In this document: positions 1-8,494 of the stretch, piece after piece | Position numbering within the stretch: the stretch's first letter is position 1 | Layout: each line of letters begins with the position of its first letter | NCBI RefSeq assembly: GCF_004341105.1 | Contig: NZ_SLZK01000003.1 | Coordinates: 930,001 to 994,000, forward strand | DNA: 64,000 nt | Source: Rhizobium sp. BK418 | GTDB lineage: Bacteria > Pseudomonadota > Alphaproteobacteria > Rhizobiales > Rhizobiaceae | Reading direction: 5' to 3' | Program-made: the position numbers and the translations under genes | The notes under the pieces: model-generated | Told to the model about the DNA's origin: nothing | The model's input: only the letters and a program-made list of their open reading frames with translations | Database searches by the model: none

Positions 1-158
1 GCTGAATTTCTCATCCGTACTGCGTGATTGCTCGCTGCGGCGCTCTCCTGCCATTGTGTTTTGGCAGGCTGCGCCATGCCCTGCTATTGTCGCCTGCCAC
101 GCGTCGATTCCGGCCATCCCGGTCGCGTCTCAGAACGTCGCTCTCGCAGGACCATTCC

Positions 159-1706
159 ATGCCCGACCAGTCTGAACCCGTTTCGTCAGCAGTTGCGCCA
201 GAGCGCAGATGGATCGGCTTTCTGGCGATGTGCCTCGGCATGTTCATGGCGATCCTCGACGTGCAGATCGTCGCGACCTCGCTTCCAACCATCCAGTCAG
301 CGCTCGATATTCATCCGGATCAGATGAGCTGGGTGCAGACCGCCTATCTCATCGCCGAGGTGGTGGCGATCCCGCTGACGGGTTTTCTGACCCGGCTGCT
401 GACGATGCGCTGGCTTTTCGTCGCCTCGCTCCTGCTGTTCGTGACCGCTTCTGCGGGCTGCGCTGCGAGCGGCAGTTTCGGCGAGCTCGTTGCCTGGCGC
501 GTCGTCCAGGGCTTTTCCGGCGGCACGCTGATCCCCTCGGTGTTTTCGGCAGTCTTCATCCTGTTTGCGGATAAGCGGCAGGCGCTTGCCACGACGATCG
601 CCGGTGTTCTCGCCGTGCTTGCGCCGACCATCGGACCGATCGTCGGCGGTTGGCTGACGGCGACCTATTCGTGGCACTGGCTGTTCCTGATCAATATCGT
701 GCCCGGCATTCTGGCCGCGCTCGTTGCCATGCGCTCGCTTCCCCGAGAGAGCGTCAACCTCGCCGAACTCTGGCATCTGGATATCATCTCCCTGCTGCTG
801 ATGGCGGTAAGCCTTGCCGCATTGGAGATCGGCCTGAAGGAGGCGCCGACGAGCGGCTGGACTTCACTCATCGTCACCGGCCTGCTCGGCCTGTTCCTGA
901 TTTGCGGATGCGCGTTTGCCTGGCGGACATTGCACAGGGCAATGCCTGTGGTCGAGCTCGCCAATTTCGGTGACAGGAACTTTTTGGCCGGCTCGGCGAT
1001 GAGCTTCATTCTCGGCATCGGCCTTTTCGGCTCCGTCTATCTCATGCCCGTCTTCCTCGCCTTCGTGCGCGGACACGATGCGCTGGAGATCGGCATGACG
1101 ATGCTGGTGACGGGCATTGCCCAGCTCATCACCGCGCCGATTGCGGTGGCGCTCGAAAAGCGGACGGATGCGCGATGGCTCTCTGCCGCCGGCTTTGCGC
1201 TCTTTGCCGTTGGTATCGGCATGAGCGCCTTTCAGGACCCGCAGACCGATTATGATGCGATGTTCTGGCCGCAGGTCATTCGCGGCAGTGCCATCATGTT
1301 CTGCCTGCTGCCGCCGACGCGGCTGGCGCTCGGCACCTTGCCGCCGGAGCATATTCCCGATGCGAGCGGTCTGTTCAATCTGATGCGCAATCTCGGCGGC
1401 GCGATCGGCATCGCGCTCATCGACACCGTCATCTACACCCGCTCGGACCCACTCGGCCAAGGTATCTGGGACCGGCTGAAGGCGGGGGATGTGGATATTG
1501 CCGCCTTCGTCGGCGCGCCGCTGCAGGCGATTGCCGGGTATCAGGGCGAATTCGACGCGGACACGACGGCGATGCTCGATCCGCTGGTGCAGACTGCCGC
1601 GACGGTTCAGGCGATCAACGAGGCATGGATGGTGGTTGCGGTGCTGACGGGGTGCGCGCTGCTATGGGTGCCGTTTGCGCGGAAGGTGGAGACAACGACG
1701 CGCTGA
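159..1706 (+). CDS. DHA2-type MFS drug exporter
   Basis: 515-residue inner-membrane protein of the major facilitator superfamily, probably a proton-driven multidrug exporter of the 14-helix DHA2 (EmrB/QacA) type. Hydrophobic segments run through the whole length. The stretch AILDVQIVATSLPTI near the N terminus is the motif usual in TM1 of DHA2 members, and the loop after TM2 carries SWVQTAYLIAEV. I chose the ATG at 159 because GCAGG lies 9 bases upstream; a longer open frame back to 24 has no ribosome site and its extra residues look unlike a membrane protein. A MarR-type regulator gene follows convergently 25 bp downstream, a common association for such pumps. Substrate cannot be told from sequence. 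Confidence 0.9.
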   Translation: MPDQSEPVSSAVAPERRWIGFLAMCLGMFMAILDVQIVATSLPTIQSALDIHPDQMSWVQTAYLIAEVVAIPLTGFLTRLLTMRWLFVASLLLFVTASAGCAASGSFGELVAWRVVQGFSGGTLIPSVFSAVFILFADKRQALATTIAGVLAVLAPTIGPIVGGWLTATYSWHWLFLINIVPGILAALVAMRSLPRESVNLAELWHLDIISLLLMAVSLAALEIGLKEAPTSGWTSLIVTGLLGLFLICGCAFAWRTLHRAMPVVELANFGDRNFLAGSAMSFILGIGLFGSVYLMPVFLAFVRGHDALEIGMTMLVTGIAQLITAPIAVALEKRTDARWLSAAGFALFAVGIGMSAFQDPQTDYDAMFWPQVIRGSAIMFCLLPPTRLALGTLPPEHIPDASGLFNLMRNLGGAIGIALIDTVIYTRSDPLGQGIWDRLKAGDVDIAAFVGAPLQAIAGYQGEFDADTTAMLDPLVQTAATVQAINEAWMVVAVLTGCALLWVPFARKVETTTR

Positions 1707-1730
1707 GGATCTTGATGACGGTACGAATGA

Positions 1731-2180
1731 TCACGGCGGATCGGCAGCGGCGATTTTATCCAGATTTACGATCAATCGCGCCAGCATGGCGACGAATTGC
1801 TCCGCTTCTGATGGTGTGAAGCCATCCAAGGCTTCGCGGTTGCCCTGAAACAAGGTTGCTATCGCCTCGGGCATGCGTGTCTGCGCGTCCTCGGTCAACA
1901 CGATGCGGCTGCTTCGGCGGTCGGCAGGGTCGGGTGTACGCCGGATCAAGCCATCCCGCTCCATGCGGGCGAGCATCTGCGCCATTGGCGGCTGTTCCAC
2001 CTTCGCGAAGCGGGCGAGATCGCGTTGCGTGCTTGCCTTGCCATTTTTCAGCGCCACCAGAACCGGCAATTGCCCGACGCCGAAGCCGAGCGGTTTGAGA
2101 CGTGACTCGCTGAGGCGGGCGAAGCCTCGCGCTGCGAGGCTGATGAGATGCCCCGGCGTGGAAAGCACGTCTTCACTCAT
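1731..2180 (-). CDS. MarR family transcriptional regulator
   Basis: 149-residue winged-helix regulator. Helix pair around residues 50-80 (STQRDLARFAKVEQPPMAQM) followed by the wing with the family DPADRRSSRIVLT signature (DxRxxR). MarR proteins bind short palindromes as dimers and usually release DNA when a phenolic or drug-like ligand binds. It is convergent with the MFS gene and divergent from the SnoaL-like gene, with a palindrome in the divergent gap that is a likely autoregulatory site. Whether it controls the pump, the SnoaL-like gene, or both is inference. Confidence 0.92.
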   Translation of the reverse strand: MSEDVLSTPGHLISLAARGFARLSESRLKPLGFGVGQLPVLVALKNGKASTQRDLARFAKVEQPPMAQMLARMERDGLIRRTPDPADRRSSRIVLTEDAQTRMPEAIATLFQGNREALDGFTPSEAEQFVAMLARLIVNLDKIAAADPP

Positions 2181-2212
2181 TCCATTTGCTCGTTGCCTGC
2201 CATTGACTAAGT

Positions 2213-2230
2213 TACATATGTACGTATGTA
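2213..2230. promoter_or_regulatory. Candidate MarR operator (imperfect palindrome)
   Basis: The 18-bp stretch TACATATGTACGTATGTA is symmetrical except for one base pair (TACATA / TATGTA arms around GTAC). It lies 33 bp upstream of the MarR start codon and 73 bp upstream of the divergent SnoaL-like gene, the usual place for a MarR operator. The symmetry is seen; binding by this MarR is inferred. Confidence 0.55.
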
Positions 2231-2302
2231 TCTATAGCTGTGGTGTTGGTCAATGCCGGCCCGACCCGCTCAAACGGCTTTAAACCATGGTAAGGAAACA
2301 GC

Positions 2303-2680
2303 ATGTCGGAAAAACAGACGCAAATTATCGAGCGCATCTATGAGCGCTTCAATGCGCGCGATATTGATGGGGTACTTGCCGTGCTCGCCGATGATGTCAC
2401 CTGGGCGAATGGCATGGAAGGCGGCCATGTCCATGGCCGTGAGGCGGTTCGGGATTACTGGACCCGCCAATGGGCGATCATCAGCCCGCATGTCGAACCG
2501 GTGGCATTTCGCCATGCGCCAGACGGCGCCATCGAAGTCGAGGTGATCCAGAGGGTCTTTGATCTGAATGGCCAGCCGCTGAAGGGGCAAGATCATGGCC
2601 TGAAGGATAAGACAGTGACGCATATCTTCCGTATGGAAGCCGACAAGATCGTGCGTTTTGATATCGGCGATGCAGGTTAG
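2303..2680 (+). CDS. SnoaL-like/NTF2-fold protein
   Basis: 125-residue protein of the NTF2-like SnoaL group, small cone-shaped alpha+beta barrels that include isomerases, hydrolases and ligand-binding proteins. The N-terminal helix IIERIYERFNARDIDGVLAVLADDVTW is characteristic, and the C-terminal sheet ends in the typical sensor-like strand. AAGGAAA sits before the ATG. It is divergent from the MarR gene and shares its palindromic gap, so it may be co-regulated. No catalytic residues can be named, so the activity is unknown. Confidence 0.8.
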   Translation: MSEKQTQIIERIYERFNARDIDGVLAVLADDVTWANGMEGGHVHGREAVRDYWTRQWAIISPHVEPVAFRHAPDGAIEVEVIQRVFDLNGQPLKGQDHGLKDKTVTHIFRMEADKIVRFDIGDAG

Positions 2681-2798
2681 AGGGCAGGCTCATCTCAACA
2701 CCCGGTTTGCCGCCTGTTCATTGTGTCATAGCGCCATAAGGACAGCCGGGTATCATGCGTCTGCGGCGATCTGATGCAGGTCTCAGGGAGAGGTAAAG

Positions 2799-3176
2799 AT
2801 GGAGCGTTCGGCGAAATGCTCTTGCGGCAGCCTGTCGGCCATTGCGAGCGGTCCGCCGCTGAAAGTGTCGGCCTGCCATTGCAAATCCTGTCAGCGCCGC
2901 ACCGGCTCGGCATTCGGAGTTGCGGTATTTTTTAACGCTGCAGAAGTCGCTTACGCGGGAGAATCCTCCACCTATGTGCGCGTTGGGGACAGCGGCAAGG
3001 ATCTGACCTTTTATTTCTGTCCGTCATGCGGCTCGACCGTTTACTGGATGCCAGGCTTTCGGCCGGGCCTAGTGGCGATTGCATTGGGCTGCTTTGACGA
3101 CGTCACCGATCTTGCGCCCAGCCAAAGCGTCTATAACGACGCCGCGCATTCCTGGGTGAGCTTGCGGCTCGAATAA
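2799..3176 (+). CDS. GFA family zinc protein (CENP-V/GFA domain)
   Basis: 125-residue member of the glutathione-dependent formaldehyde-activating enzyme (Mss4-like) family. The zinc ligands are visible as CSCGSL (residues 7-9), ACHCKSCQRRTGSAFG near residues 26-41 and FCPSCGST near residues 73-80. Preceded by GGGAGAGG, a good ribosome site. Many members of this family have no demonstrated Gfa activity, so only the fold and zinc binding are secure. It stands alone between the SnoaL-like gene and an unrelated large gene. Confidence 0.88.
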   Translation: MERSAKCSCGSLSAIASGPPLKVSACHCKSCQRRTGSAFGVAVFFNAAEVAYAGESSTYVRVGDSGKDLTFYFCPSCGSTVYWMPGFRPGLVAIALGCFDDVTDLAPSQSVYNDAAHSWVSLRLE

Positions 3177-3434
3177 TTTCCGGTCGACGCTGTTTGATCC
3201 GGTCGTCGCCGTGCCACTGCAGGTGGTTGCCCGTTCCGATGCTACCGCGTTGGGTGCATAGCAGCGGCCGTTCAGGCAATCTGTGGTAGGGCGGCACCAA
3301 GAGGCAATACACGTTTTTCTGGAATTTATCAGCAGTACATGCTATCTGTGCATTAGCATCCAATTGCATTCGTCCATTCAAAGCATCCGATGAGCCAATC
3401 AAGCCGCAGAGCGTGTCTGCGAAAGGTGTTTGCT

Positions 3435-4964
3435 ATGCGACCGGCAGAAATCGACGTCACTTTCGCTCTTTTTCAGATGGACGTCCGCGCCACCGAGGAC
3501 TCCGGCGGTGACGAGCCCTACATGTGGATTCTCGGTTTCAAGGCCGACGCGGATACGATCACTGCGCCGCCGCCCGGCAGCCTCTTGCCTTCGATCGGGG
3601 TAAAGACGTTCGAAGGCGGCGCTCCGGCGAGCCCCTGGCTGCTTGGGTCCCGCGACGTGGATGCACCGGCTACGCTGCCGATTCCGGCAGCGCTGGGGAC
3701 GCGTTCGTTCCGCCTTCGGCCGGCCTTGCTGGAAATAGGGGGATGGTTTCCAGGCCTGGGGGGAATGGTCGCGCTGCTTTGGGATCAGGACGCATTCTCG
3801 CCCAGTACTTCGGAAGCAGGACAGAAGAAGTTCAATAAGGTATTCGGGCCTGCGCTATCCGTCGAGTTGACGAAGCTGATCAATGGCGGGTACGACAACG
3901 AATTATCGCGCGATGCGAACGACATGGTGGTCGCGCCAATAGACAACATCCAGACGCGCCTCGACCGGCTGGGCGATGCGGCCGCACGCAAGAACGCGGT
4001 CAAGGCAATCACCAACTCGGTGAAGGACGCAATCTCCGGCCAACTGCGCGACGCGCTGGCCGATGCCGCCGGCCTGGATGAGATCATCGATCCCGACGAC
4101 CTGCTCGGCATCGACGCTGTGGTTTTCCTCGGAAACGAGTTGAGCGCGGCCGCGCGTGATTTCGAGATGAAGTTTACCGACGACGAGGCCGACTATCTGG
4201 CAAAGGGCCACGCCTCGGCCACGCCGGTCAATCTGGCCAAACTGGGTTCGGCTGTGATCGGTGTCGAGCGGCGGCTCGATCGCCAGGGTGCCGTCAAAAT
4301 GCGTGTCTGCTGGTTTCCCGAGAAAGAGTACAACGCGTTCGCGTTCCGGCTGAAGACGACGACGCGCTATGCCCTTAATCTGCTGAAGGGCGGCCCAATC
4401 GCCGAAGTGCGATGGCTGATTGACAACCATATGCTCAATGATGGCGAGGGCAGCGTCACTGTCATGTTCGAACCGGTGGATGACTATTTCGGCCCGCCGC
4501 AGGACGACCTGCTATCGAGATTCTACACCGGCGGCAGCGGAACGCTGAAGTACCGTACCGCCGGTCCTGTCCTGGAGGTGTGGAACGAGGATGGTAACGG
4601 CATTTACTTTGGCGAGGTGCGTGCCGTCTTTACCTTCGTGGGCGATCCGCCGCTGGCGCCGCAGAACCCTTCGCCGGAGCCGGAAGACTGGATTCGCCGC
4701 GGCTACGATCAGACGGAAGACCTCAGCGTCATGGCAGTCGAGCTGGTCATGGACGACGCCTACGAAGCCGACGTGAGGCAGTGCAAACGGATCGCGGGAG
4801 AGATTGACCGCAAGCACATTGCGGTCAACTTCGGCAAACTGTTCGTCAATCCAGGCGATCCCCCGCCTTTCCGCCAGAGCCTGCTCGATCGGGTGGCCGC
4901 GCAAGCGAGGGTTACGAATGCGGCAGGCGTGGAAATCATCGCGCGTCCAAAACTACAGCGGTGA
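3435..4964 (+). CDS. Unrecognised 509-aa protein
   Basis: I do not recognise this protein. The N-terminal third looks beta-rich (EIDVTFALFQMDVRATED, DEPYMWILGFKAD), the middle is helical (about residues 150-240, with an NNELSRD...LGDAAARKNAVKAI-type amphipathic stretch), and the C-terminal half returns to mixed strands with CWFPEKEYNAFAFRLKT and DDYFGPPQDD. There is no signal peptide and no membrane helix, so it is probably cytoplasmic or exported by a dedicated route. The ATG at 3435 has GAAAGG 8 bases upstream; an ATG 45 bases earlier lacks a ribosome site. It is flanked by 258 and 136 bp without genes and shares no operon. The beta-sandwich plus helical layout could suit an effector or toxin-like protein, but that is a guess. 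Confidence 0.7.
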   Translation: MRPAEIDVTFALFQMDVRATEDSGGDEPYMWILGFKADADTITAPPPGSLLPSIGVKTFEGGAPASPWLLGSRDVDAPATLPIPAALGTRSFRLRPALLEIGGWFPGLGGMVALLWDQDAFSPSTSEAGQKKFNKVFGPALSVELTKLINGGYDNELSRDANDMVVAPIDNIQTRLDRLGDAAARKNAVKAITNSVKDAISGQLRDALADAAGLDEIIDPDDLLGIDAVVFLGNELSAAARDFEMKFTDDEADYLAKGHASATPVNLAKLGSAVIGVERRLDRQGAVKMRVCWFPEKEYNAFAFRLKTTTRYALNLLKGGPIAEVRWLIDNHMLNDGEGSVTVMFEPVDDYFGPPQDDLLSRFYTGGSGTLKYRTAGPVLEVWNEDGNGIYFGEVRAVFTFVGDPPLAPQNPSPEPEDWIRRGYDQTEDLSVMAVELVMDDAYEADVRQCKRIAGEIDRKHIAVNFGKLFVNPGDPPPFRQSLLDRVAAQARVTNAAGVEIIARPKLQR

Positions 4965-5100
4965 GGCCAAAAACCAACGAACAATGCGTGCCAGACATCG
5001 TAAGGTGTCAAGGCTGGCAGCGCCAGCCGTCGCTGTCGCCACACTCCATTTAGTCGATTCGCCCGCGGCTGACGTCAGTCGATCCGCTCGTGGTCGAGTT

Positions 5101-5631
5101 TCAATCGATCCGCACCAGATCCCGCGCAAAGCGCTGCCAATTGCCGACATAGTTTCTTGCAGACTGGGTGATCCTGGCGACCGCCTCGTCGTCCAGCGTG
5201 CGGATCGCCTTGGCAGGCGACCCGACAATAAGGGAATTGTCGGGGAATTCCTTGCCTTCAGTGACGAGCGCATTGGCGCCGACGAGGCAATTGTTGCCGA
5301 TCTTTGCGCCGTTCAAGACGGTTGCGCCCATGCCGATGAGTGAATTGTTGCCGATCGTGCAGCCGTGGATGATGGCGTGGTGGCCGATGGTGCAATTTTC
5401 GCCGACGCTGACGGGAAAGCCGGGGTCGGTGTGGACTAATACGCCTTCCTGCAGGTTGGTGGCCTTGCCGATCGATATCGGTTCGTTATCGCCGCGCAGC
5501 ACGGCGCCGAACCAGATGCCGACCTCTTCGGCGAGTTCCACATTGCCGATGACATGCGCGTCGGGGGCGATCCAGAAGGTGCCAGACGAAGGCAGTTTCG
5601 GTTTCAAAGCTCCGAGCGCATAGGTCGCCAT
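5101..5631 (-). CDS. Gamma-carbonic anhydrase family protein
   Basis: 176-residue left-handed beta-helix (hexapeptide-repeat) protein of the gamma-carbonic anhydrase family, related to YrdA/PaaY/Cam. Repeats run from about residue 25 to 130. The three zinc histidines of the family appear as GVLVHTD, IGHHA and IIHGC. The open frame extends upstream, but the ATG at 5631 has GAGG 8 bases before it and gives the family's normal length. It starts 8 bp after the stop of the FAH-family gene, so the two are probably one transcript. Carbonic anhydrase activity is plausible but many relatives have other or unknown roles. Confidence 0.9.
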   Translation of the reverse strand: MATYALGALKPKLPSSGTFWIAPDAHVIGNVELAEEVGIWFGAVLRGDNEPISIGKATNLQEGVLVHTDPGFPVSVGENCTIGHHAIIHGCTIGNNSLIGMGATVLNGAKIGNNCLVGANALVTEGKEFPDNSLIVGSPAKAIRTLDDEAVARITQSARNYVGNWQRFARDLVRID

Positions 5632-5639
5632 GGTGTTCC

Positions 5640-6332
5640 TCAAATCACTTTGAGCGAGAGCGTTGCTACGCCATCGACGCCGCAGGAAATGCTGTCGCCC
5701 TTGCTGATGGCGGCAACACCTGATGGCGTGCCGGTCATGATGACATCGCCGGGCGCGAGAACGAAGAGTTTCGACAGCTCTGCAATGATTTCCGGAACTT
5801 TCCAGATCATCTGGTTTAAGTCGCCATCCTGCTTCTTGACGCCATTCACCTCCAGCCAAACGCGGCCGGCGGTGGGATGGCCGATGCGGCTTGCCGGAAC
5901 GATCGGCGAGACCGGGGCGGAATGTTCGAAGGCCTTGGCGAGTTCCCAAGGACGGCCGAGCTTCTTGGCTTCCGCCTGCAGGTCGCGGCGGGTGAAATCG
6001 ATGCCGACGCCATAGCCATAGATGCAATCGAGCGCCTTATCGGCGGGAATATCTGCGCCGCCGGCCTTCAGCGTCAGCACGCATTCGACCTCGAAATGCA
6101 CGTCGTTCGACAACGGCGGATAGGGGAAATCGTTGCCTGCGAAGAGATTGTCGGGGTTCTTCTGGAAGAAGAAGGGCGGCTCGCGGTTGGGGTCGTGGCC
6201 CATTTCGATGGCGTGGTCGGCATAGTTGCGGCCGACGCAATAGACGCGGCGCACGGGGAAGGCATCTGCGCTGCCTTCGACGGGCAGGAGAACGGGCTGC
6301 GGCAGGGGAATGACGGTGGCGGGAAAGGACAT
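5640..6332 (-). CDS. Fumarylacetoacetate hydrolase (FAH) family protein
   Basis: 230-residue enzyme of the FAH superfamily, which cleaves C-C bonds or decarboxylates beta-keto-type acids using a bound divalent metal. Family marks: CVGRNYADHAIEMG at the start of the domain, the metal-binding acidic pair in HFEVECVLTL, VGIDFTRRDLQ, and near the C terminus VIMTGTPSGV. The size and the early VGRNYADHA motif fit the maleylpyruvate/fumarylpyruvate hydrolase-like group, but the substrate cannot be fixed. Followed closely by the gamma-carbonic-anhydrase gene. Confidence 0.9.
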   Translation of the reverse strand: MSFPATVIPLPQPVLLPVEGSADAFPVRRVYCVGRNYADHAIEMGHDPNREPPFFFQKNPDNLFAGNDFPYPPLSNDVHFEVECVLTLKAGGADIPADKALDCIYGYGVGIDFTRRDLQAEAKKLGRPWELAKAFEHSAPVSPIVPASRIGHPTAGRVWLEVNGVKKQDGDLNQMIWKVPEIIAELSKLFVLAPGDVIMTGTPSGVAAISKGDSISCGVDGVATLSLKVI

Positions 6333-6466
6333 GGCGAGGCTTCTTGGCTGATTGACGAGTCTGTCGATATCCTAGACGCAAAAGGCGGCGGGGGGAAAGT
6401 GCGCTATGTTTTTGTTCTGACGCAGTTCCGGACGCAAGGTGGCTCCACACCTTTGCTGGAAATGCT

Positions 6467-8494
6467 TTACAGGGCTGCGTCGTGTTGTGCGAGGCTGCCG
6501 CGCATCAAAGCATAATAGGCTGAGAGCTCCGGGATGGCTTTCGGCAGGGTCTCGAAGGCCGGATCTGCTATGGTGAGCGTGCCCGCATATTTGGCTTTCA
6601 GGAAGGCGTTATGCTCCGGCAGTGCCGCGCTGTGCGAACCGTAGAGCACGGTGAAGATCGGCGAGGGGACGGTGCGGCCCTTGACGATGATGCGGTCGAG
6701 CTCGACCACGGCATACCGGTCGGCGACGAGGCGGGCGGTTTCCTCGCCGAGCAGCAGGGCTACACCGTAATTCTTTGAGGCGCCTTCGAGGCGCGAGGCG
6801 AGGTTGACGCTATCGCCGAGGCAGGAATAGTCGAAGCGGCGGGTGGAGCCCATATTGCCGACGATGCATTCGCCGGTGTTGATGCCGACACCCATTTTGA
6901 GGACATGCAGCGGCCGGCCGGTGGCGGCTGCCTCACGCTCCAGCTCGCGGTTCAGTGTGCCGATCGCATCCTGCATGGCAATCGAGGCCTTCACGGCATG
7001 CAGCGCATGGTCGGGATCATCCAGCGGCGCGTTCCAGAAGGCCATGATGCAATCGCCCATATATTTGTCGATCGTGCCGCCGTGATCCATCACCACATCC
7101 GAGAGCGGCGTCAGCAGGCGGTTGATCAGCGTCGTCAGCTGCTCGGGATCGTCCTTCATCGTCTCGGCGATGGTGGTGAAGCCGCGCACGTCTGAAAACA
7201 GGACGGTCAGCGTGCGCCGCTCGCCGCCGAGCTTCAGCTGCGAGGGATCGTTGGAGAGGCGGCGGACGAGATCGGGCGAGATATATTGGGCGAAGGCCCG
7301 GGTGATCTGGTGCTTCTGATGCCGCTCCTGCGCGTAATCGAAGGCCGCCTGGCCGAAGGCAACGGCGACGAAGGCGACGGTCGGCCCAAGCGGCGAGACG
7401 AAGATATGGGTAAAGCGGATGCCGGCATAACTTGCCGCCGCGAAGGCCAGCACGGCAGCAGCGGTTGCGACCAGCGTGCGCCAACTCGTGGCCTTCCAGA
7501 CAGTGGCTGCAGCGAGGGCGACCGCAATGAGGATGCAGATCGCGACGACCGGCAGGCCGGCTTCGGAAATCGCCAGGCCGTGGACGATATTGTCGTAGAT
7601 GGTGGCCTGCACTTCGACGCCGGAAATCAGCTTGCCGGTGTGAACGGTATAGGGGGTGGCATAGGCATCGACGCCACCCTGGTCGATCTCGGGGGCGTTC
7701 TGCAGGCTGAGGCCAACGAGAACCACGCGATCCTTGAAGATATCGGGCGGCAGGAAATTTTTCGGATCGAGCGCCTGATAGTAGGAGACCGTCGGGTAGC
7801 TGCGGGCCGGGCCGAAGGACTGAATAAGCGACCCCGCCGGCAGATGCGGCGCCTTGATGCCCGTAGCCTTCGCAAGCTCTATGGCAAAGCCATCCTCATA
7901 GGATGGAACGTTGCGAAAGACGCCGTCGCCATTCAGCGTGATGGAGGCGATGCCGGTGCGCGCGCCGGCCTCGGTCATCTGCGGCAGCGGCGTGGTGCGC
8001 AGCAGCTGATCGGCTTGCGGTGTCTTGATCAGCGTCTCGTCGCCGGCAAGCACCACATCCGGGCCAACGACCGATGATATCGCCTGGTCGTTCTCGGGCG
8101 TCGAGGGCTCGGCCATGATGATATCGAGGGCGATGGCCTTTGCGCCGGCAGCGCGCAGCTGGCGCACGAGTTCGGCATGCAAGCTGCGCGGCCAGGGCCA
8201 TTGGGCGTTTATGTCGGCAAGTGAGGGCTCGTCGATCGCCACGATGATCGGCCCGCCATCGGGCGGAGACGGGTCGTCGATGGTGGAGAGATAGTCGAAG
8301 GTGCGCAGCTCCGTCAGCGTCCAGGCGGGCAGGCGCGACATCAGCGAGATCGTCACCAAGGTGATCAGTGCCAGCACCAGAAGACGGATGCCGCGGCTGG
8401 AGAAAGGCCAGCCGGGCGGGCGACCAGCCTCAAGACCCGGTTCTGGCGACCGCTCTGCCTGAAGACGTCGCAGGGCGGCCGGGCGCGCCATCAT
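6467..8494 (-). CDS. CHASE2-domain class III adenylate cyclase
   Basis: 675-residue membrane cyclase: one N-terminal helix (about 30-50), a periplasmic CHASE2 sensor domain (about 60-305, with PPDGGPIIVAIDEPSLADI), three C-terminal membrane helices (about 310-390) and a class III nucleotide cyclase domain (about 425-600). The catalytic metal aspartates are D435 (FSDVRGF) and D481 (KYMGDC). The purine-selecting positions are K477 (IDKYMGD) and the Asp of FDYSCLGD, and the transition-state Asn and Arg are in VNLASRLE. These fit ATP as substrate. Its ATG overlaps the FecR gene's stop (TGATG), so the two are translationally coupled and the FecR protein is the likely periplasmic partner of the CHASE2 sensor. 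Confidence 0.93.
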   Translation of the reverse strand: MMARPAALRRLQAERSPEPGLEAGRPPGWPFSSRGIRLLVLALITLVTISLMSRLPAWTLTELRTFDYLSTIDDPSPPDGGPIIVAIDEPSLADINAQWPWPRSLHAELVRQLRAAGAKAIALDIIMAEPSTPENDQAISSVVGPDVVLAGDETLIKTPQADQLLRTTPLPQMTEAGARTGIASITLNGDGVFRNVPSYEDGFAIELAKATGIKAPHLPAGSLIQSFGPARSYPTVSYYQALDPKNFLPPDIFKDRVVLVGLSLQNAPEIDQGGVDAYATPYTVHTGKLISGVEVQATIYDNIVHGLAISEAGLPVVAICILIAVALAAATVWKATSWRTLVATAAAVLAFAAASYAGIRFTHIFVSPLGPTVAFVAVAFGQAAFDYAQERHQKHQITRAFAQYISPDLVRRLSNDPSQLKLGGERRTLTVLFSDVRGFTTIAETMKDDPEQLTTLINRLLTPLSDVVMDHGGTIDKYMGDCIMAFWNAPLDDPDHALHAVKASIAMQDAIGTLNRELEREAAATGRPLHVLKMGVGINTGECIVGNMGSTRRFDYSCLGDSVNLASRLEGASKNYGVALLLGEETARLVADRYAVVELDRIIVKGRTVPSPIFTVLYGSHSAALPEHNAFLKAKYAGTLTIADPAFETLPKAIPELSAYYALMRGSLAQHDAAL

